From: Borrelia sp. RT5S
GTDB lineage: Bacteria > Spirochaetota > Spirochaetia > Borreliales > Borreliaceae
Length of the DNA stretch: 64,000 bases
Direction: 5' to 3'
Assembly: GCF_021165755.1 (NCBI RefSeq)
Contig: NZ_CP088936.1
Location: 1-64,000, forward strand
The stretch's first letter is position 1, and each line of letters starts with the position of its first letter. Shown here one piece after another: positions 1 through 8,673 of the stretch. A program made the translations under genes and the position numbers. The notes under the pieces were generated by a model. That model saw only the letters and a list, made by a program, of their open reading frames with translations. It was not told the DNA's origin and did not search any database.

Positions 1-45
1 TAGTAGCTTTTTTATTGTATAATGATACGGTGAGGGATGTTGGGT

Positions 46-675
46 ATGAACGGGATTTGTGGTTTTGGGTCGGAATGCAAGATTATCTTGAATAAAATCA
101 GAAATATCAGTAGTGTTTTCCCGCTTCTTGTTCTTATTTTTGGGTCTTGCAGGACTTATCAAATAGAATATGATAGATTTGCTCAAGTGTTGTACTCTAA
201 GTATTACCTAGAGACAAAATATTCCACAAGTGGAGTGATTAAATCTTTGATCTCAATAAGATACAACAAACCTAAAAAGGAAAAAGAATACTCAATTTTA
301 GTTAAATCTCAAGCCAGGAGCCCAAGAAAAGCTCAAGTAGACAAGGTAATCACAGATACGCACTTTGAAGCTGTGGGAAAATTAATATCTGAAGATACGA
401 AAAATATCACGAAATATGATGAATCTTACAATCCTTATTTTCCATATGAGTCAACTACCGTTATAGAAAGAAGGGATATTGTGACAGCAATTTCCAAGTT
501 TGTAATTCCAGAAGAAGAGTTTATGAAATTTATTAAAATGAAAAATCAATACGATGAAATGGCCGAGTTTAAAGTGTATACAGCCAGCAGCTATGCGATT
601 GTGAAATTCAGCAAAAGTGAAATTCAAAAATTTTGGAGTGAATTTAATTTAAAGGTAAAAATGATTGCTAACTAA
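46..675 (+). CDS. Putative lipoprotein, unrecognised family
   Basis: A hydrophobic stretch followed by a lipobox ending I-F-G-S-C suggests export and lipidation by signal peptidase II. The rest is a hydrophilic, lysine-rich protein of about 190 residues with no motif I recognise. An ATG at 37 is in frame, but the GAGGG at 33-36 sits about 9 bases before the ATG at 46, so I use 46. A TTG at 88 would leave a more typical short signal peptide (N-K-I-R-N then the hydrophobic core). A TATAAT lies at 18-23. It stands alone at the left edge of the window, in what looks like accessory sequence. The lipoprotein call is likely; function unknown. Confidence 0.6.
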   Translation: MNGICGFGSECKIILNKIRNISSVFPLLVLIFGSCRTYQIEYDRFAQVLYSKYYLETKYSTSGVIKSLISIRYNKPKKEKEYSILVKSQARSPRKAQVDKVITDTHFEAVGKLISEDTKNITKYDESYNPYFPYESTTVIERRDIVTAISKFVIPEEEFMKFIKMKNQYDEMAEFKVYTASSYAIVKFSKSEIQKFWSEFNLKVKMIAN

Positions 676-715
676 GGATGCAACAAAAATACAAACAAAA
701 GCAAGGATTCCCGTT

Positions 716-1209
716 TCATACTTTTAGTTTATATATCCTCGTTCGGTAATGCCAAACCTTGATATCATTTAAAGCTGTTTAGCCATGTAATTTCCGAGCC
801 AAAAAGCCCAAATTCTTCACAGAAAAGTGGAGGCACTACTTCATTCTTTACACAAAAAAACCCAAATTACAAGCAAAAGAAGCTATTTTTTGTTACACGT
901 TGTTCTAACATAAAATAGAATTCCGCCGTGTGAAAATACTTTTTTAATCCATTATAGGGAGGATATTTTAAATTAAATACTAACCAGATAAAAACTCTCC
1001 AAACACAAAAGAGCCCCTGCATTAAACACTAGGTTAAACCTAAAATTCACCTAACAGATAGCATCATATTGCAATAAGTTTTTTTCAATTAACTAAATTA
1101 ATCTCATGCTTTTAACCAATCTTCTTTAAAGTCAAACCCAACGCCACTTACTTTAAAACTATATGCATACACACCTTCAAAAAAGAAACCCCTTGGGGAA
1201 GGGGATTAT
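716..1209 (-). pseudogene. Decayed minus-strand coding sequence between two lipoprotein genes
   Basis: No intact gene fills 676-1491, but the minus strand holds protein-like pieces in shifted frames. 1205-1107 reads 33 codons to a TGA at 1106-1104 (ending KEDWLKA). 1050-976 reads 25 codons in another frame. 1028-870 reads 53 codons (with PPYNGLKKYFHTAEF inside). After a single TAA at 869-867 the same frame continues for 33 codons to 768 (with NEVVPPLFCEEFGLFG inside). 769-719 adds 17 codons in another frame. The pieces contain W, G, D, P and C residues unlike random A+T-rich sequence. I infer a gene broken by several frameshifts and a stop. I do not recognise the parent family. Confidence 0.4.
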
Positions 1210-1428
1210 TTAAAAGAATGTATGGTATGAAGTAAATATTGATAATAAATTCTTTTAATTTTAAAAAAGGAGAATATTTAATATCTAAATTATTAGTTCA
1301 ATAATTCAATTATTTCCAGTTTTTCTAAATTATTTTACTGTTCTGTTCTTTCTATTCTTAGATGATATGTAAACAATTCTACATTATTTCTATCTAGCAT
1401 AGGTTATGTAAACAGAAATAGTTAAATA

Positions 1429-1437
1429 TGTTACAAT
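1429..1437 (+). promoter_or_regulatory. Extended -10 promoter of the 1492 lipoprotein gene
   Basis: TGT followed by TACAAT (1432-1437) is an extended -10 element. No convincing -35 hexamer is seen. An AGGAG ribosome site follows at 1481-1485. Confidence 0.4.
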
Positions 1438-1491
1438 AAAATCGCAGGCTATGAGAGAGCCTATAAATATTTATATCTTTAGGAGCACTTA

Positions 1492-2121
1492 GTGAGTCAT
1501 TTTCGTCCTTTGCTTGTGGTTTTATGCGTTCTTTTCTTTCTGATTTTCTTCAATTCTTGTTACGTACCAGGAAAAGTTACAAGGTACTCTACGCCCAATT
1601 TCAATGATATAAGTCTAACTGAAATCATAACATTGGGAAAGGGAACGGTTATGCTTAAGGAGTTCAATTTCAACAATAGGTTTCCCTTTTATAAAAGACA
1701 CGGAATTCCCTATACTCTTCAATTTGTAGCTCCTAGAAATTTCACTCACCTAGTAAGTTCCAAAGATGGCATTAAGAAGATCCATTTAAGAGGCGACACA
1801 AGGCTTTTATTTTTACTAGACTCAGGACATACTTTTTCTCTTCCAGCGTCTTCTATTACATCTCTACGCTCCACTATTTCTGAAATTGAATTTATATTTG
1901 GAATCAAAAAGTTAGTTACTCAAGTCCAACTAACTACACCTACAGGCATCATATCATATGCTAACCTTTATTACTTTGGTGGTGTTTTATACCTAGATTC
2001 TAACGTCTATGATTTTCCTAGCATTTACTTCAGTAAGTACGAAGTAGACAGGTTATCCAGCATACTTAACAAAAGTCGTTATTCTAATCTTTGGTACGAT
2101 CTTGCGAGGGACTTACATTAA
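1492..2121 (+). CDS. Putative lipoprotein, unrecognised family
   Basis: The GTG start is chosen because AGGAG lies at 1481-1485, six bases upstream. Residues 1-23 form a lipoprotein signal peptide: a short polar start, a long L/V/F core and a lipobox F-N-S-C with Cys23. The mature part is about 186 residues, rich in beta-type sequence (alternating hydrophobic and polar residues), with no recognised domain. It is monocistronic, with the decayed sequence upstream and a convergent gene downstream. Likely an envelope lipoprotein of this lineage; function unknown. Confidence 0.6.
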   Translation: MSHFRPLLVVLCVLFFLIFFNSCYVPGKVTRYSTPNFNDISLTEIITLGKGTVMLKEFNFNNRFPFYKRHGIPYTLQFVAPRNFTHLVSSKDGIKKIHLRGDTRLLFLLDSGHTFSLPASSITSLRSTISEIEFIFGIKKLVTQVQLTTPTGIISYANLYYFGGVLYLDSNVYDFPSIYFSKYEVDRLSSILNKSRYSNLWYDLARDLH

Positions 2122-2239
2122 GCCAAGGTTATTGTATTATTCTTTATTTGATATACCTTCTTAAATAGAGGTTATAAAAAAAAGTCCCTACCCCTATATC
2201 TTGTTTTGGAGAGGATTAATAGGAGTGTTGGGGACTCTC

Positions 2240-2257
2240 GATAGAATGATTTCTATC
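2240..2257. terminator. Small perfect hairpin between convergent genes
   Basis: GATAGAA (2240-2246), loop TGAT, TTCTATC (2251-2257) forms a perfect 7-bp stem. It lies downstream of the 1492 gene, with a T-rich tract at about 2271-2283 not directly adjoining. It could be a weak terminator or a processing site; the T-run is too distant for a classical intrinsic terminator. Confidence 0.25.
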
Positions 2258-2323
2258 CTACCTATAATGTTATTTTATTTTTTTAATTTTGTAAATATTT
2301 TTAAAGATTTTATTTTATAAACT

Positions 2324-2935
2324 TTAATTACCCGCTTTCTCTATTGCTCTTAAGAGATTCAATTCAGCTTTACTCATTCCAGATTTCCTCAACTTACCCT
2401 TTGCTCCTATGCTCATTTCCGGATCAAGTTTCCTATTTGATTCCTGCATTTCTTTAATCTCTATATCGCTAGGCTCATAATCAATCCACTTCCTCTCTAT
2501 CCAACCTTTCTCCCATTCATAATATCCCTCATTATGGTTATTTCCGCTAATCTCGTCAAAGTGTCTTGAAAGTGCTGATACTACCTTTGCACCATAATAA
2601 AGCATCTTCTCAGTTTCTGTATCTGTTATAAATTTATCATAATCATAATTATTACCTGTTTGCATATTTACAATGTCTACTATGAGCTTAAAAGTATTTA
2701 TGCAATTCATTGCTATATTTCCAAACGGGAGTTCTGGATCGCTTAAAGACTTAATATTAACTTCATATTTATTCTTTAAGCTTCTAGGTATCCTAAAGAA
2801 GTCAATAACGTACCCATTAACCCTAGCTTTATAATTTGCTTCATATTCTGCATCTCCAAAAAAAATACCCCCCTTTTTTACGTAATTATCACAAACCAAT
2901 GCCATAGGGAAGGTTCTCTTATCTACTCGTTTCAT
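2324..2935 (-). CDS. Hypothetical protein, unrecognised
   Basis: An intact 203-residue cytoplasmic protein with no signal peptide or membrane segment. It begins with an ATG preceded by GAGGTGAT, a strong ribosome site. The C-terminal third is charged and ends in a predicted helix (K-A-E-L-N-L-L-R-A-I-E-K-A). Two Trp-containing clusters (YYEWEKGW, ERKWIDYE) lie near residues 140-155. I do not recognise the family. Because it neighbours decayed sequence and lineage lipoproteins near the chromosome end, an origin from Borrelia plasmid or prophage sequence is possible but not shown. Confidence 0.5.
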   Translation of the reverse strand: MKRVDKRTFPMALVCDNYVKKGGIFFGDAEYEANYKARVNGYVIDFFRIPRSLKNKYEVNIKSLSDPELPFGNIAMNCINTFKLIVDIVNMQTGNNYDYDKFITDTETEKMLYYGAKVVSALSRHFDEISGNNHNEGYYEWEKGWIERKWIDYEPSDIEIKEMQESNRKLDPEMSIGAKGKLRKSGMSKAELNLLRAIEKAGN

Positions 2936-3184
2936 CTTTTATCACCTCAAACCTAAATTATTTTCCTCTCTTTATTTCGTGTACATTATTATAATATATA
3001 TCAAATAAGAATTAATACAATTATCTCCCTTTTATGCTTCCCTTTTGTATACTTTTCAAAAATTCTAGATATGTTTATTGTTTTTTTTATACTTTGTGGT
3101 AAACTGTAATCTATCTTTAACCTTTAACCATTTACAAAAAGTCTTGGGAAATGTTGTTTCACATGACTTTTTGTTTATTTTCTC

Positions 3185-4219
3185 TCACTCGTATCCCTCC
3201 GGGACTAGCACGATATCGACACCTGAGTCCAAAGATTTTCTAATTGCATCCTCTGTTTTGAAATTATTCACAATTGCTCCCATATCATACGCATCAGTTA
3301 TTATGGTGCTACCAATGTTTAAATTGTACCTTATAATATCCACAATATCCCTTGACATGCTAGTTACATCTTTAGAAATTTTGGGGATGAACACATGACC
3401 AACCATAATAAACTTTGCTTCCTTGCCAAAAATAAATGGAACAAAATTATTTTTCATTAAAAAATTTTTGCTATACGGTAGCAAGGCTATCTCTTTATGA
3501 GTATCCACCCTGGTACCTCCAAGACCAGGGAAATGCTTAACAACTGCGGCAACTCCTTGTTTCTGCAGTGCTTCCACAAATGACTCCACCATAAGGCCAA
3601 TATTGTAAGTTAAATGTCCAAAGGCCCTGTTAACTAAAGGAGTATCAGAAGCTGTTTTTGAATCGGCTACTGGTGCCATATTTACATTAATACCAAGTCG
3701 TCTAAGTTGTTTTCCAAGAATTTCTCCAACTTTATATGCAAGATGCACATCATTTGTCCTACCAACAGATTCCATAGAAGGAAAACTATATACACCTAGG
3801 CTTTTCTTCTCACTAACTCTATTAACCAACCCTCCTTCTTCATCCACAGCAATAAAAATATCAGAATCAATATGTTGCTTTAACGATTCAATTAACTCTT
3901 TGGTCTGCCTAGCATCTTTAAAATTTTCCCTGAATAAAATAATTCCTATTGGATTGATTTTTTTTATTTTTTTAAGTACACCTGTGTCAAGTTTTTGTAC
4001 AACGCTGGGGTTTGAAACGTTCCTAATGCCAATGAATAGGTGACGCTTGCCTAACACGTTTTTAGAATCAGATTTTCCCAAAAATCTATCGATACTTACA
4101 AGATCAGATTTATCCTGCTCGAAATAATCATAATCTATCTCGGGAATAGCTCCCAAGAAATAAAAATTTAAAAAAACCGAGATTTTTATCAATAAAAACT
4201 TAAATATTCCATTTCTCAT
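3185..4219 (-). CDS. nagZ: Family 3 glycoside hydrolase (beta-N-acetylhexosaminidase, NagZ-like)
   Basis: Counting from an upstream in-frame start at 4243, the protein has VDEEGG at 133-138, KHFPG at 236-240, the DTH of the NagZ His/Asp acid-base loop at 247-249, and TDA at 316-318 with the likely nucleophile Asp317. NagZ removes N-acetylglucosamine from muropeptides or chito-oligosaccharides. A hydrophobic N-terminal segment suggests export or membrane anchoring, unlike cytoplasmic NagZ of recycling pathways. I prefer the ATG at 4219, which gives lysines before the hydrophobic core; it overlaps the upstream gene by 20 bases. The protein stops soon after VDIVLVPEG, so the C-terminus is short. 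Peptidoglycan or tick chitin fragments are both plausible substrates. Confidence 0.85.
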   Translation of the reverse strand: MRNGIFKFLLIKISVFLNFYFLGAIPEIDYDYFEQDKSDLVSIDRFLGKSDSKNVLGKRHLFIGIRNVSNPSVVQKLDTGVLKKIKKINPIGIILFRENFKDARQTKELIESLKQHIDSDIFIAVDEEGGLVNRVSEKKSLGVYSFPSMESVGRTNDVHLAYKVGEILGKQLRRLGINVNMAPVADSKTASDTPLVNRAFGHLTYNIGLMVESFVEALQKQGVAAVVKHFPGLGGTRVDTHKEIALLPYSKNFLMKNNFVPFIFGKEAKFIMVGHVFIPKISKDVTSMSRDIVDIIRYNLNIGSTIITDAYDMGAIVNNFKTEDAIRKSLDSGVDIVLVPEGYE

Positions 4220-5651
4220 CTTTGAACACCAAACCATAATCATTTTTCAATAAATTATTAAGAGAACTATTTAAGCAAGCGGCAACATAAAAAATATTAA
4301 ACGGTAACCTATCCTTCAAATAACCACTATTAACAAGCATATCACTAAATAACTTTGCAGGAAGAAATCTATCTCGCCTATTTACCTCAAAAATTAAGGG
4401 ATTATCTACTAACTTTATTACTTCCCAAGTTATTTGCTCAATGGAAAAGTATTTACCTATCTCTTTATTTTGCTCAAGAACTCTACTGGGCATCTCTTCT
4501 ATAATTCTATCAATATTTTTGACCAAGTATTCTAAATTAAAAAGACCCGTCGCACAATTGAACAAAATCTTATCCCCTCTATATTCAAATTTCTGAACGC
4601 ATTCTTTAGAAATAGCTCCACCAATATCAACACATGTCAAATTATCATCTTTATCTACAATCAAAACCCCTCCTTTTGTATCTAGTGCTGTTTTAACGCT
4701 AAATTCAAACCCAGAAGAACTGTTTGTGATGGCCATTATCGCCAGAGCCTTTAAGTTAACAGTAAAACCAATATTATCAATATTCCCAATATATACAAAT
4801 CTCTTCCCAAGTTCATAAAGCTTCAAATAAATATCTCTTAAAACTCTAAAATTTTGTCCATGCCCAGCAGGTAAAGCTAGTATAGTTTTTTCCCCTTTAT
4901 TATCATAATCAAAATACACATATTGACCGTTATTCAATTTTTTATAACAATGAACCAACGGTTGAATAGCCGTAAGGATATCTTCTCTTCTAAAAGAGCA
5001 ACAATTTAGGCTCTTAATCAACTCTTCATCAAAGATATTGTCTAAAAATTTAGAAATAAATGGATCTGTCTTAAAGCTGGTCATCTGAAAAATTGAAGGC
5101 TTAACGCTTACACTATAAGAATCCATATACCTCTTAGAAAGCATCAAAAGATGTCGAATTTTTAATGCTAGAAATGAAAATCCATAACTACCATCCTTAT
5201 TAATATACGCAGGAGTTATTCCCTTGGGTAAATCTTTAAATTTTTTTTTAGCTTCAAGTATTTTATTTTCATACAAAAGATACAATTCTTTATTAAAATC
5301 ACTATTTTTCAAAATATCAACATAACTAGTTGCAGATCCTCCATTCAAAAGGCCACATGAGAGGTAAGGATATAAGGCTAATCCTAACTTTTCTAATTCA
5401 TCACCATTGAAAATATAAAAATCCTCCTCTGCCCTTAAAAATTCTGGAGGGTTATTAATATATTTTCTCAAATTATCCTCAACAAACCTCTTTTTAAACT
5501 TCAATTTAAAAATATTATCCGCAAGATTAAAAATACTTGCATGATTTTTATCCGGAAAACTCTTAAAAGACACATTTAAAGGCCCAAGCCTATGCATATT
5601 AAGGTCATCAAGCACTCTTTTGGAAAAATCTTTGTCTATCATCTCACACAA
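4200..5651 (-). CDS. UDPGP-family UTP-sugar-1-phosphate uridylyltransferase
   Basis: The 483-residue protein carries the marks of the UDPGP (eukaryotic-type UDP-sugar pyrophosphorylase) family: LNGGSATS at 102-109 in place of the nucleotide-binding LxGGxGTRxG, ALPAGHGQNF at 259-268, and YIGNIDNIG at 287-295. It should make UDP-glucose or a related UDP-sugar from UTP and a sugar 1-phosphate. The divergent neighbour is a hexose phosphomutase that could supply the substrate. The nucleotide loop is unusual because the usual basic residue is missing (SATS). The start is TTG at 5651 (AAGGA about 9 bases upstream) or ATG at 5642. Family call firm; exact sugar uncertain. Confidence 0.75.
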   Translation of the reverse strand: MCEMIDKDFSKRVLDDLNMHRLGPLNVSFKSFPDKNHASIFNLADNIFKLKFKKRFVEDNLRKYINNPPEFLRAEEDFYIFNGDELEKLGLALYPYLSCGLLNGGSATSYVDILKNSDFNKELYLLYENKILEAKKKFKDLPKGITPAYINKDGSYGFSFLALKIRHLLMLSKRYMDSYSVSVKPSIFQMTSFKTDPFISKFLDNIFDEELIKSLNCCSFRREDILTAIQPLVHCYKKLNNGQYVYFDYDNKGEKTILALPAGHGQNFRVLRDIYLKLYELGKRFVYIGNIDNIGFTVNLKALAIMAITNSSSGFEFSVKTALDTKGGVLIVDKDDNLTCVDIGGAISKECVQKFEYRGDKILFNCATGLFNLEYLVKNIDRIIEEMPSRVLEQNKEIGKYFSIEQITWEVIKLVDNPLIFEVNRRDRFLPAKLFSDMLVNSGYLKDRLPFNIFYVAACLNSSLNNLLKNDYGLVFKDEKWNI

Positions 5652-5701
5652 ACTTAAAAATCCTTCTCTAATCCAAAATAAAAAATAATCACATGTTAGT
5701 G

Positions 5702-5725
5702 TATAATATAAGTATAATATATAAT
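5702..5725 (+). promoter_or_regulatory. Cluster of three TATAAT hexamers upstream of the phosphomutase gene
   Basis: TATAAT occurs at 5702-5707, 5713-5718 and 5720-5725 in the divergent gap between the UDPGP and phosphomutase genes. Any of them may serve as a -10 for the plus-strand gene. Clear -35 elements are not evident. Confidence 0.35.
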
Positions 5726-5792
5726 ATTTCTATTTTATTATAGCTGCTGTGATCAAATTAGGTGTTACAGTGCATCGACTTAGGGGATTGGC

Positions 5793-7586
5793 ATGTTGAG
5801 GGGGTATGAGCTAAACACGACGAATCTAAAACACTCCATCTCGGAAATGATACTCTCGCCCTCAGGATTTAGAAAGATATTTGCAAAATCAAAAGACGAA
5901 GATTCAACGGACTGTGAGATCGATGATGGCGACAAGGTACTAGTTTCAATAATAGCTTTCACTATATCAGATTATTTTAAAAAGAAAGCAAAAAAATACA
6001 TTAATATAGGGCTAGACTCAAGAACAACTGGAAATATAATCTCTGAAGTAATAATAAAAACTCTAATACTGAGTGGAAATGATATTAAATTTTTCGGTAT
6101 ACTTCCAATACCAGAGATTTTGGCTTATACAAAGAATAGCAAAAACTCAAAAGGATTTATATACATTTCTGCTAGTCATAATCCTAGAGGATATAATGGA
6201 CTTAAAATTGGTTTAGACGACGGAGGTGTGTTAAATTCAAAGGAAATAAATAAAATAATACACAAAATTAAATCAAATATTGAAAACGAAATTTTGATAG
6301 AAAAAATAATAAAACCCTTAAAAAATTTCAACACAAATGAAGCTAATTTAAAACAATACGAAAGAATTATCCAAGACAGGACTCAAAATAAAGCAAAATC
6401 TTACTGTGAATATAAGTCATTAATGTATGAAATAATATATTCAAATAAAAACGATAAAAAGAATATTGAAAATTTGAAAGAAAATATTAAAAAAAATCCT
6501 ATAGGAATAATAGGGGAAATGAACGGTAGCTCTCGAGTCAACTCGATAGATGGAGACATCATTAGATCTTTTGGAGTAAAGTTGGAATTTTACAACACTC
6601 AAATGGGAGTTTTTAAACATGGAATGATTCCTGAAGGCAAGTCTTTACATATGTGTAGGCAAATATTAGAAAAGAAATTTAAAGAAGACGACTCTTTCCA
6701 GTTAGGGTATGTTCCTGATTGCGACGGAGACAGAGGAAATTTAGTATTCATTGATAAGATAAGCGAAAAATCAAAAATCATTGAAGCACAAAAAATATTT
6801 GCCTTATCAGTACTCTCAGAACTTAGCTATCTTTATCACATTGGAATTAAAAGCAACTTAGCGGTTGTAGTTAATGATGCAACTTCATTAAACATTGAAA
6901 AAATAGCAACTTTATTTAATGCAAAAGTTTACAGGGTTGAAGTTGGTGAATCCAATTTGACGGAAATGGCAGATATTTTACGAAGAAAAGGATTGACAGT
7001 TAAGATCTTAGGGGAAGGATCAAATGGTGGGAATATTACATATCCCTCAAAAGTACGGGATCCTCTAGCCACAGTTTTTAGCATAATCAAACTACTAAGA
7101 ATAAAAGAACTTCACAAAGTATGGTGCAGCTTATCTAATAATAAATACGGGGAAAATTATAATCTAAATGACATATTAAAGACAATAAATTTTTATAGTA
7201 ATGTAGAAACATCATCTCAAGATGCTATACTGAAGCTTAGAGTAAATAATCAAGAGACACTAAAAGCAAATTATGAAAAGCTATTAGAAAAAGAAATGAA
7301 AAACAGTAAACTTATTTCAGAATTATTAATAGATAATTTTACAGTGATCAATTACGAAGGCATTAAACAAAGTAAAACCCGTACGGGCGATTCTTCAGGA
7401 GGACTTAAAGTTTTACTTAACTCCTCTGCAAAAAAAGAGATAATCGCAAGTCTATGGATGAGGGGTTCAAAAACAGAACCGATATTTAGAGTGCTCAGCG
7501 AGATTAAATCTGAAAACCAAGACAGACTGATGGACCTTCTAAAGTTTAATAAAGATCTGATTCAGAACGCGTATTCAGCACTATAA
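5793..7586 (+). CDS. Phosphohexomutase (phosphoglucomutase/phosphomannomutase family)
   Basis: An alpha-D-phosphohexomutase of 597 residues. The phosphoserine loop ISASHNPRGYNG has the catalytic Ser at 128. The metal loop DCDGDRGN is near residue 308, the sugar loop GEGSNGG near 410, and the phosphate-binding RGSKTEPIFR near the C-terminus. It interconverts hexose 6- and 1-phosphates, linking glycolysis to UDP-sugar synthesis. It diverges from the UDPGP gene, its likely metabolic partner. It is longer than typical bacterial PGM/PMM, resembling PGM2-like enzymes. AGGGG precedes the ATG. Whether glucose or glucosamine phosphate is preferred cannot be read from the sequence. Confidence 0.85.
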   Translation: MLRGYELNTTNLKHSISEMILSPSGFRKIFAKSKDEDSTDCEIDDGDKVLVSIIAFTISDYFKKKAKKYINIGLDSRTTGNIISEVIIKTLILSGNDIKFFGILPIPEILAYTKNSKNSKGFIYISASHNPRGYNGLKIGLDDGGVLNSKEINKIIHKIKSNIENEILIEKIIKPLKNFNTNEANLKQYERIIQDRTQNKAKSYCEYKSLMYEIIYSNKNDKKNIENLKENIKKNPIGIIGEMNGSSRVNSIDGDIIRSFGVKLEFYNTQMGVFKHGMIPEGKSLHMCRQILEKKFKEDDSFQLGYVPDCDGDRGNLVFIDKISEKSKIIEAQKIFALSVLSELSYLYHIGIKSNLAVVVNDATSLNIEKIATLFNAKVYRVEVGESNLTEMADILRRKGLTVKILGEGSNGGNITYPSKVRDPLATVFSIIKLLRIKELHKVWCSLSNNKYGENYNLNDILKTINFYSNVETSSQDAILKLRVNNQETLKANYEKLLEKEMKNSKLISELLIDNFTVINYEGIKQSKTRTGDSSGGLKVLLNSSAKKEIIASLWMRGSKTEPIFRVLSEIKSENQDRLMDLLKFNKDLIQNAYSAL

Positions 7587-7627
7587 ACCATTACCAAAAG
7601 TTATGTGTCCAGGGGCCTGCATTTAGA

Positions 7628-8671
7628 TCACTCCTTAGCTTTTTCTGCATTTCGCCTCACAATGTTCCAAGTTTTCGAAAGCCCCATTAATTTTTTAGCA
7701 CCATTTATAACCTCCATTGCAACTTTTCTAGTCTTACTTGTACCCTCAAAAATCACCTCATCAACATATTTTTTTTTATCTTTAAAAAAAGCTCTTCTCT
7801 CCCTAATTGGCATTAAAAATTTATTTAAAGCCTCAAAAAGCCTTTCCTTAACTTCAACATCACCAATCTTGCCCCTTTTATATCTAGCTTTAAGTTCACA
7901 AAGCTCATCAACATTATTATTAAAAAAGTCATGATAAATAAAAACAGGATTATTTTCAACTTCCCCCGGTACATCTGCCCTTACTCTTTTTGGATCTGTG
8001 AACATAGACATAACTTTTTTACGTAACAAATTCTCATCATCGCTTAAAAATATTGCATTACCAAGACTCTTACTCATCTTATGCTTACCGTAAATTCCTA
8101 CAAGAGATTGAGAGTCTGTAAAAATAGCTTCAGGAATTGGAAAAAAATTCTCCCCATAAAGAGAATTAAATCTTCTTGCAAGTTCTCTTGCAAGCTCAAT
8201 GTGAGCCTCATTATCACGTCCGACTGGAACTAAATTGGCCTTAGCCATTAAAATATCGGCACTCATGAGTACCGGGTAACCTAAAAGTCCATAGGGAACC
8301 TCCGTAAACCCAGCAGCTAGACTCATATCCTTTATGCTAGGAATCCTCTGCAAACGATTTACCATAACAATCATTGAAAGTATTAAGTTAAGCTCTAGTA
8401 ATTCTGGTATAGCCGATTGTAAATATATATGAGCTTTTTCTGGATTAATTCCACAAGCAAGATAATCCAAAACCATCTCCCTAACGTTAGAAGATATTTC
8501 ATTAATACTATTTAAATCTGGTCTTGTTGTAAGAGTATGCAAATCGGCTATAATAACATAAGTCTCATATTCCTCTTGGTATTTTAATCTATTAACAATA
8601 GAACCGACATAATGCCCCAAATGGAGCATACCGGTAGGCCTATCCCCTGTAAGCATAACTTTCTTATGCAA
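7628..8671 (-). CDS. trpS: Tryptophanyl-tRNA synthetase
   Basis: A class I synthetase that charges tRNA-Trp. The first ATP motif appears as TGMLHLGH near residue 13 and the second as KHKMSKSLGN near 195; the length of 347 is normal for TrpRS. A TTG start at 8671 is preferred because GGAG lies seven bases upstream; an ATG five codons later is the alternative. The permease gene ends two bases before it, so the two are probably cotranscribed. It converges with the phosphomutase gene 41 bases away. Confidence 0.95.
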   Translation of the reverse strand: MHKKVMLTGDRPTGMLHLGHYVGSIVNRLKYQEEYETYVIIADLHTLTTRPDLNSINEISSNVREMVLDYLACGINPEKAHIYLQSAIPELLELNLILSMIVMVNRLQRIPSIKDMSLAAGFTEVPYGLLGYPVLMSADILMAKANLVPVGRDNEAHIELARELARRFNSLYGENFFPIPEAIFTDSQSLVGIYGKHKMSKSLGNAIFLSDDENLLRKKVMSMFTDPKRVRADVPGEVENNPVFIYHDFFNNNVDELCELKARYKRGKIGDVEVKERLFEALNKFLMPIRERRAFFKDKKKYVDEVIFEGTSKTRKVAMEVINGAKKLMGLSKTWNIVRRNAEKAKE

Positions 8672-8673
8672 AC

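Noticed and set aside
1..30. Possible hairpin telomere sequence at the window's start
   Set aside because: A TATAAT and a T-run occur, but the Borrelia telomere boxes are not matched convincingly and the first ORF begins too near. It reads as an ordinary promoter.
1189..1204. CCCCTTGGGGAAGGGG as a terminator
   Set aside because: Short stem, no U-run, and it lies in the decayed reading frame.
2171..2236. Long-range pairing AGTCCC with GGGACT as a riboswitch
   Set aside because: Only six or seven base pairs across about 55 bases with no conserved core; likely chance or a weak 3'-end structure.
3078..3398. Plus-strand ORF of 106 codons overlapping the glycoside hydrolase
   Set aside because: Its 3' half is antisense to the clear family 3 hydrolase and it has no ribosome site or motif.
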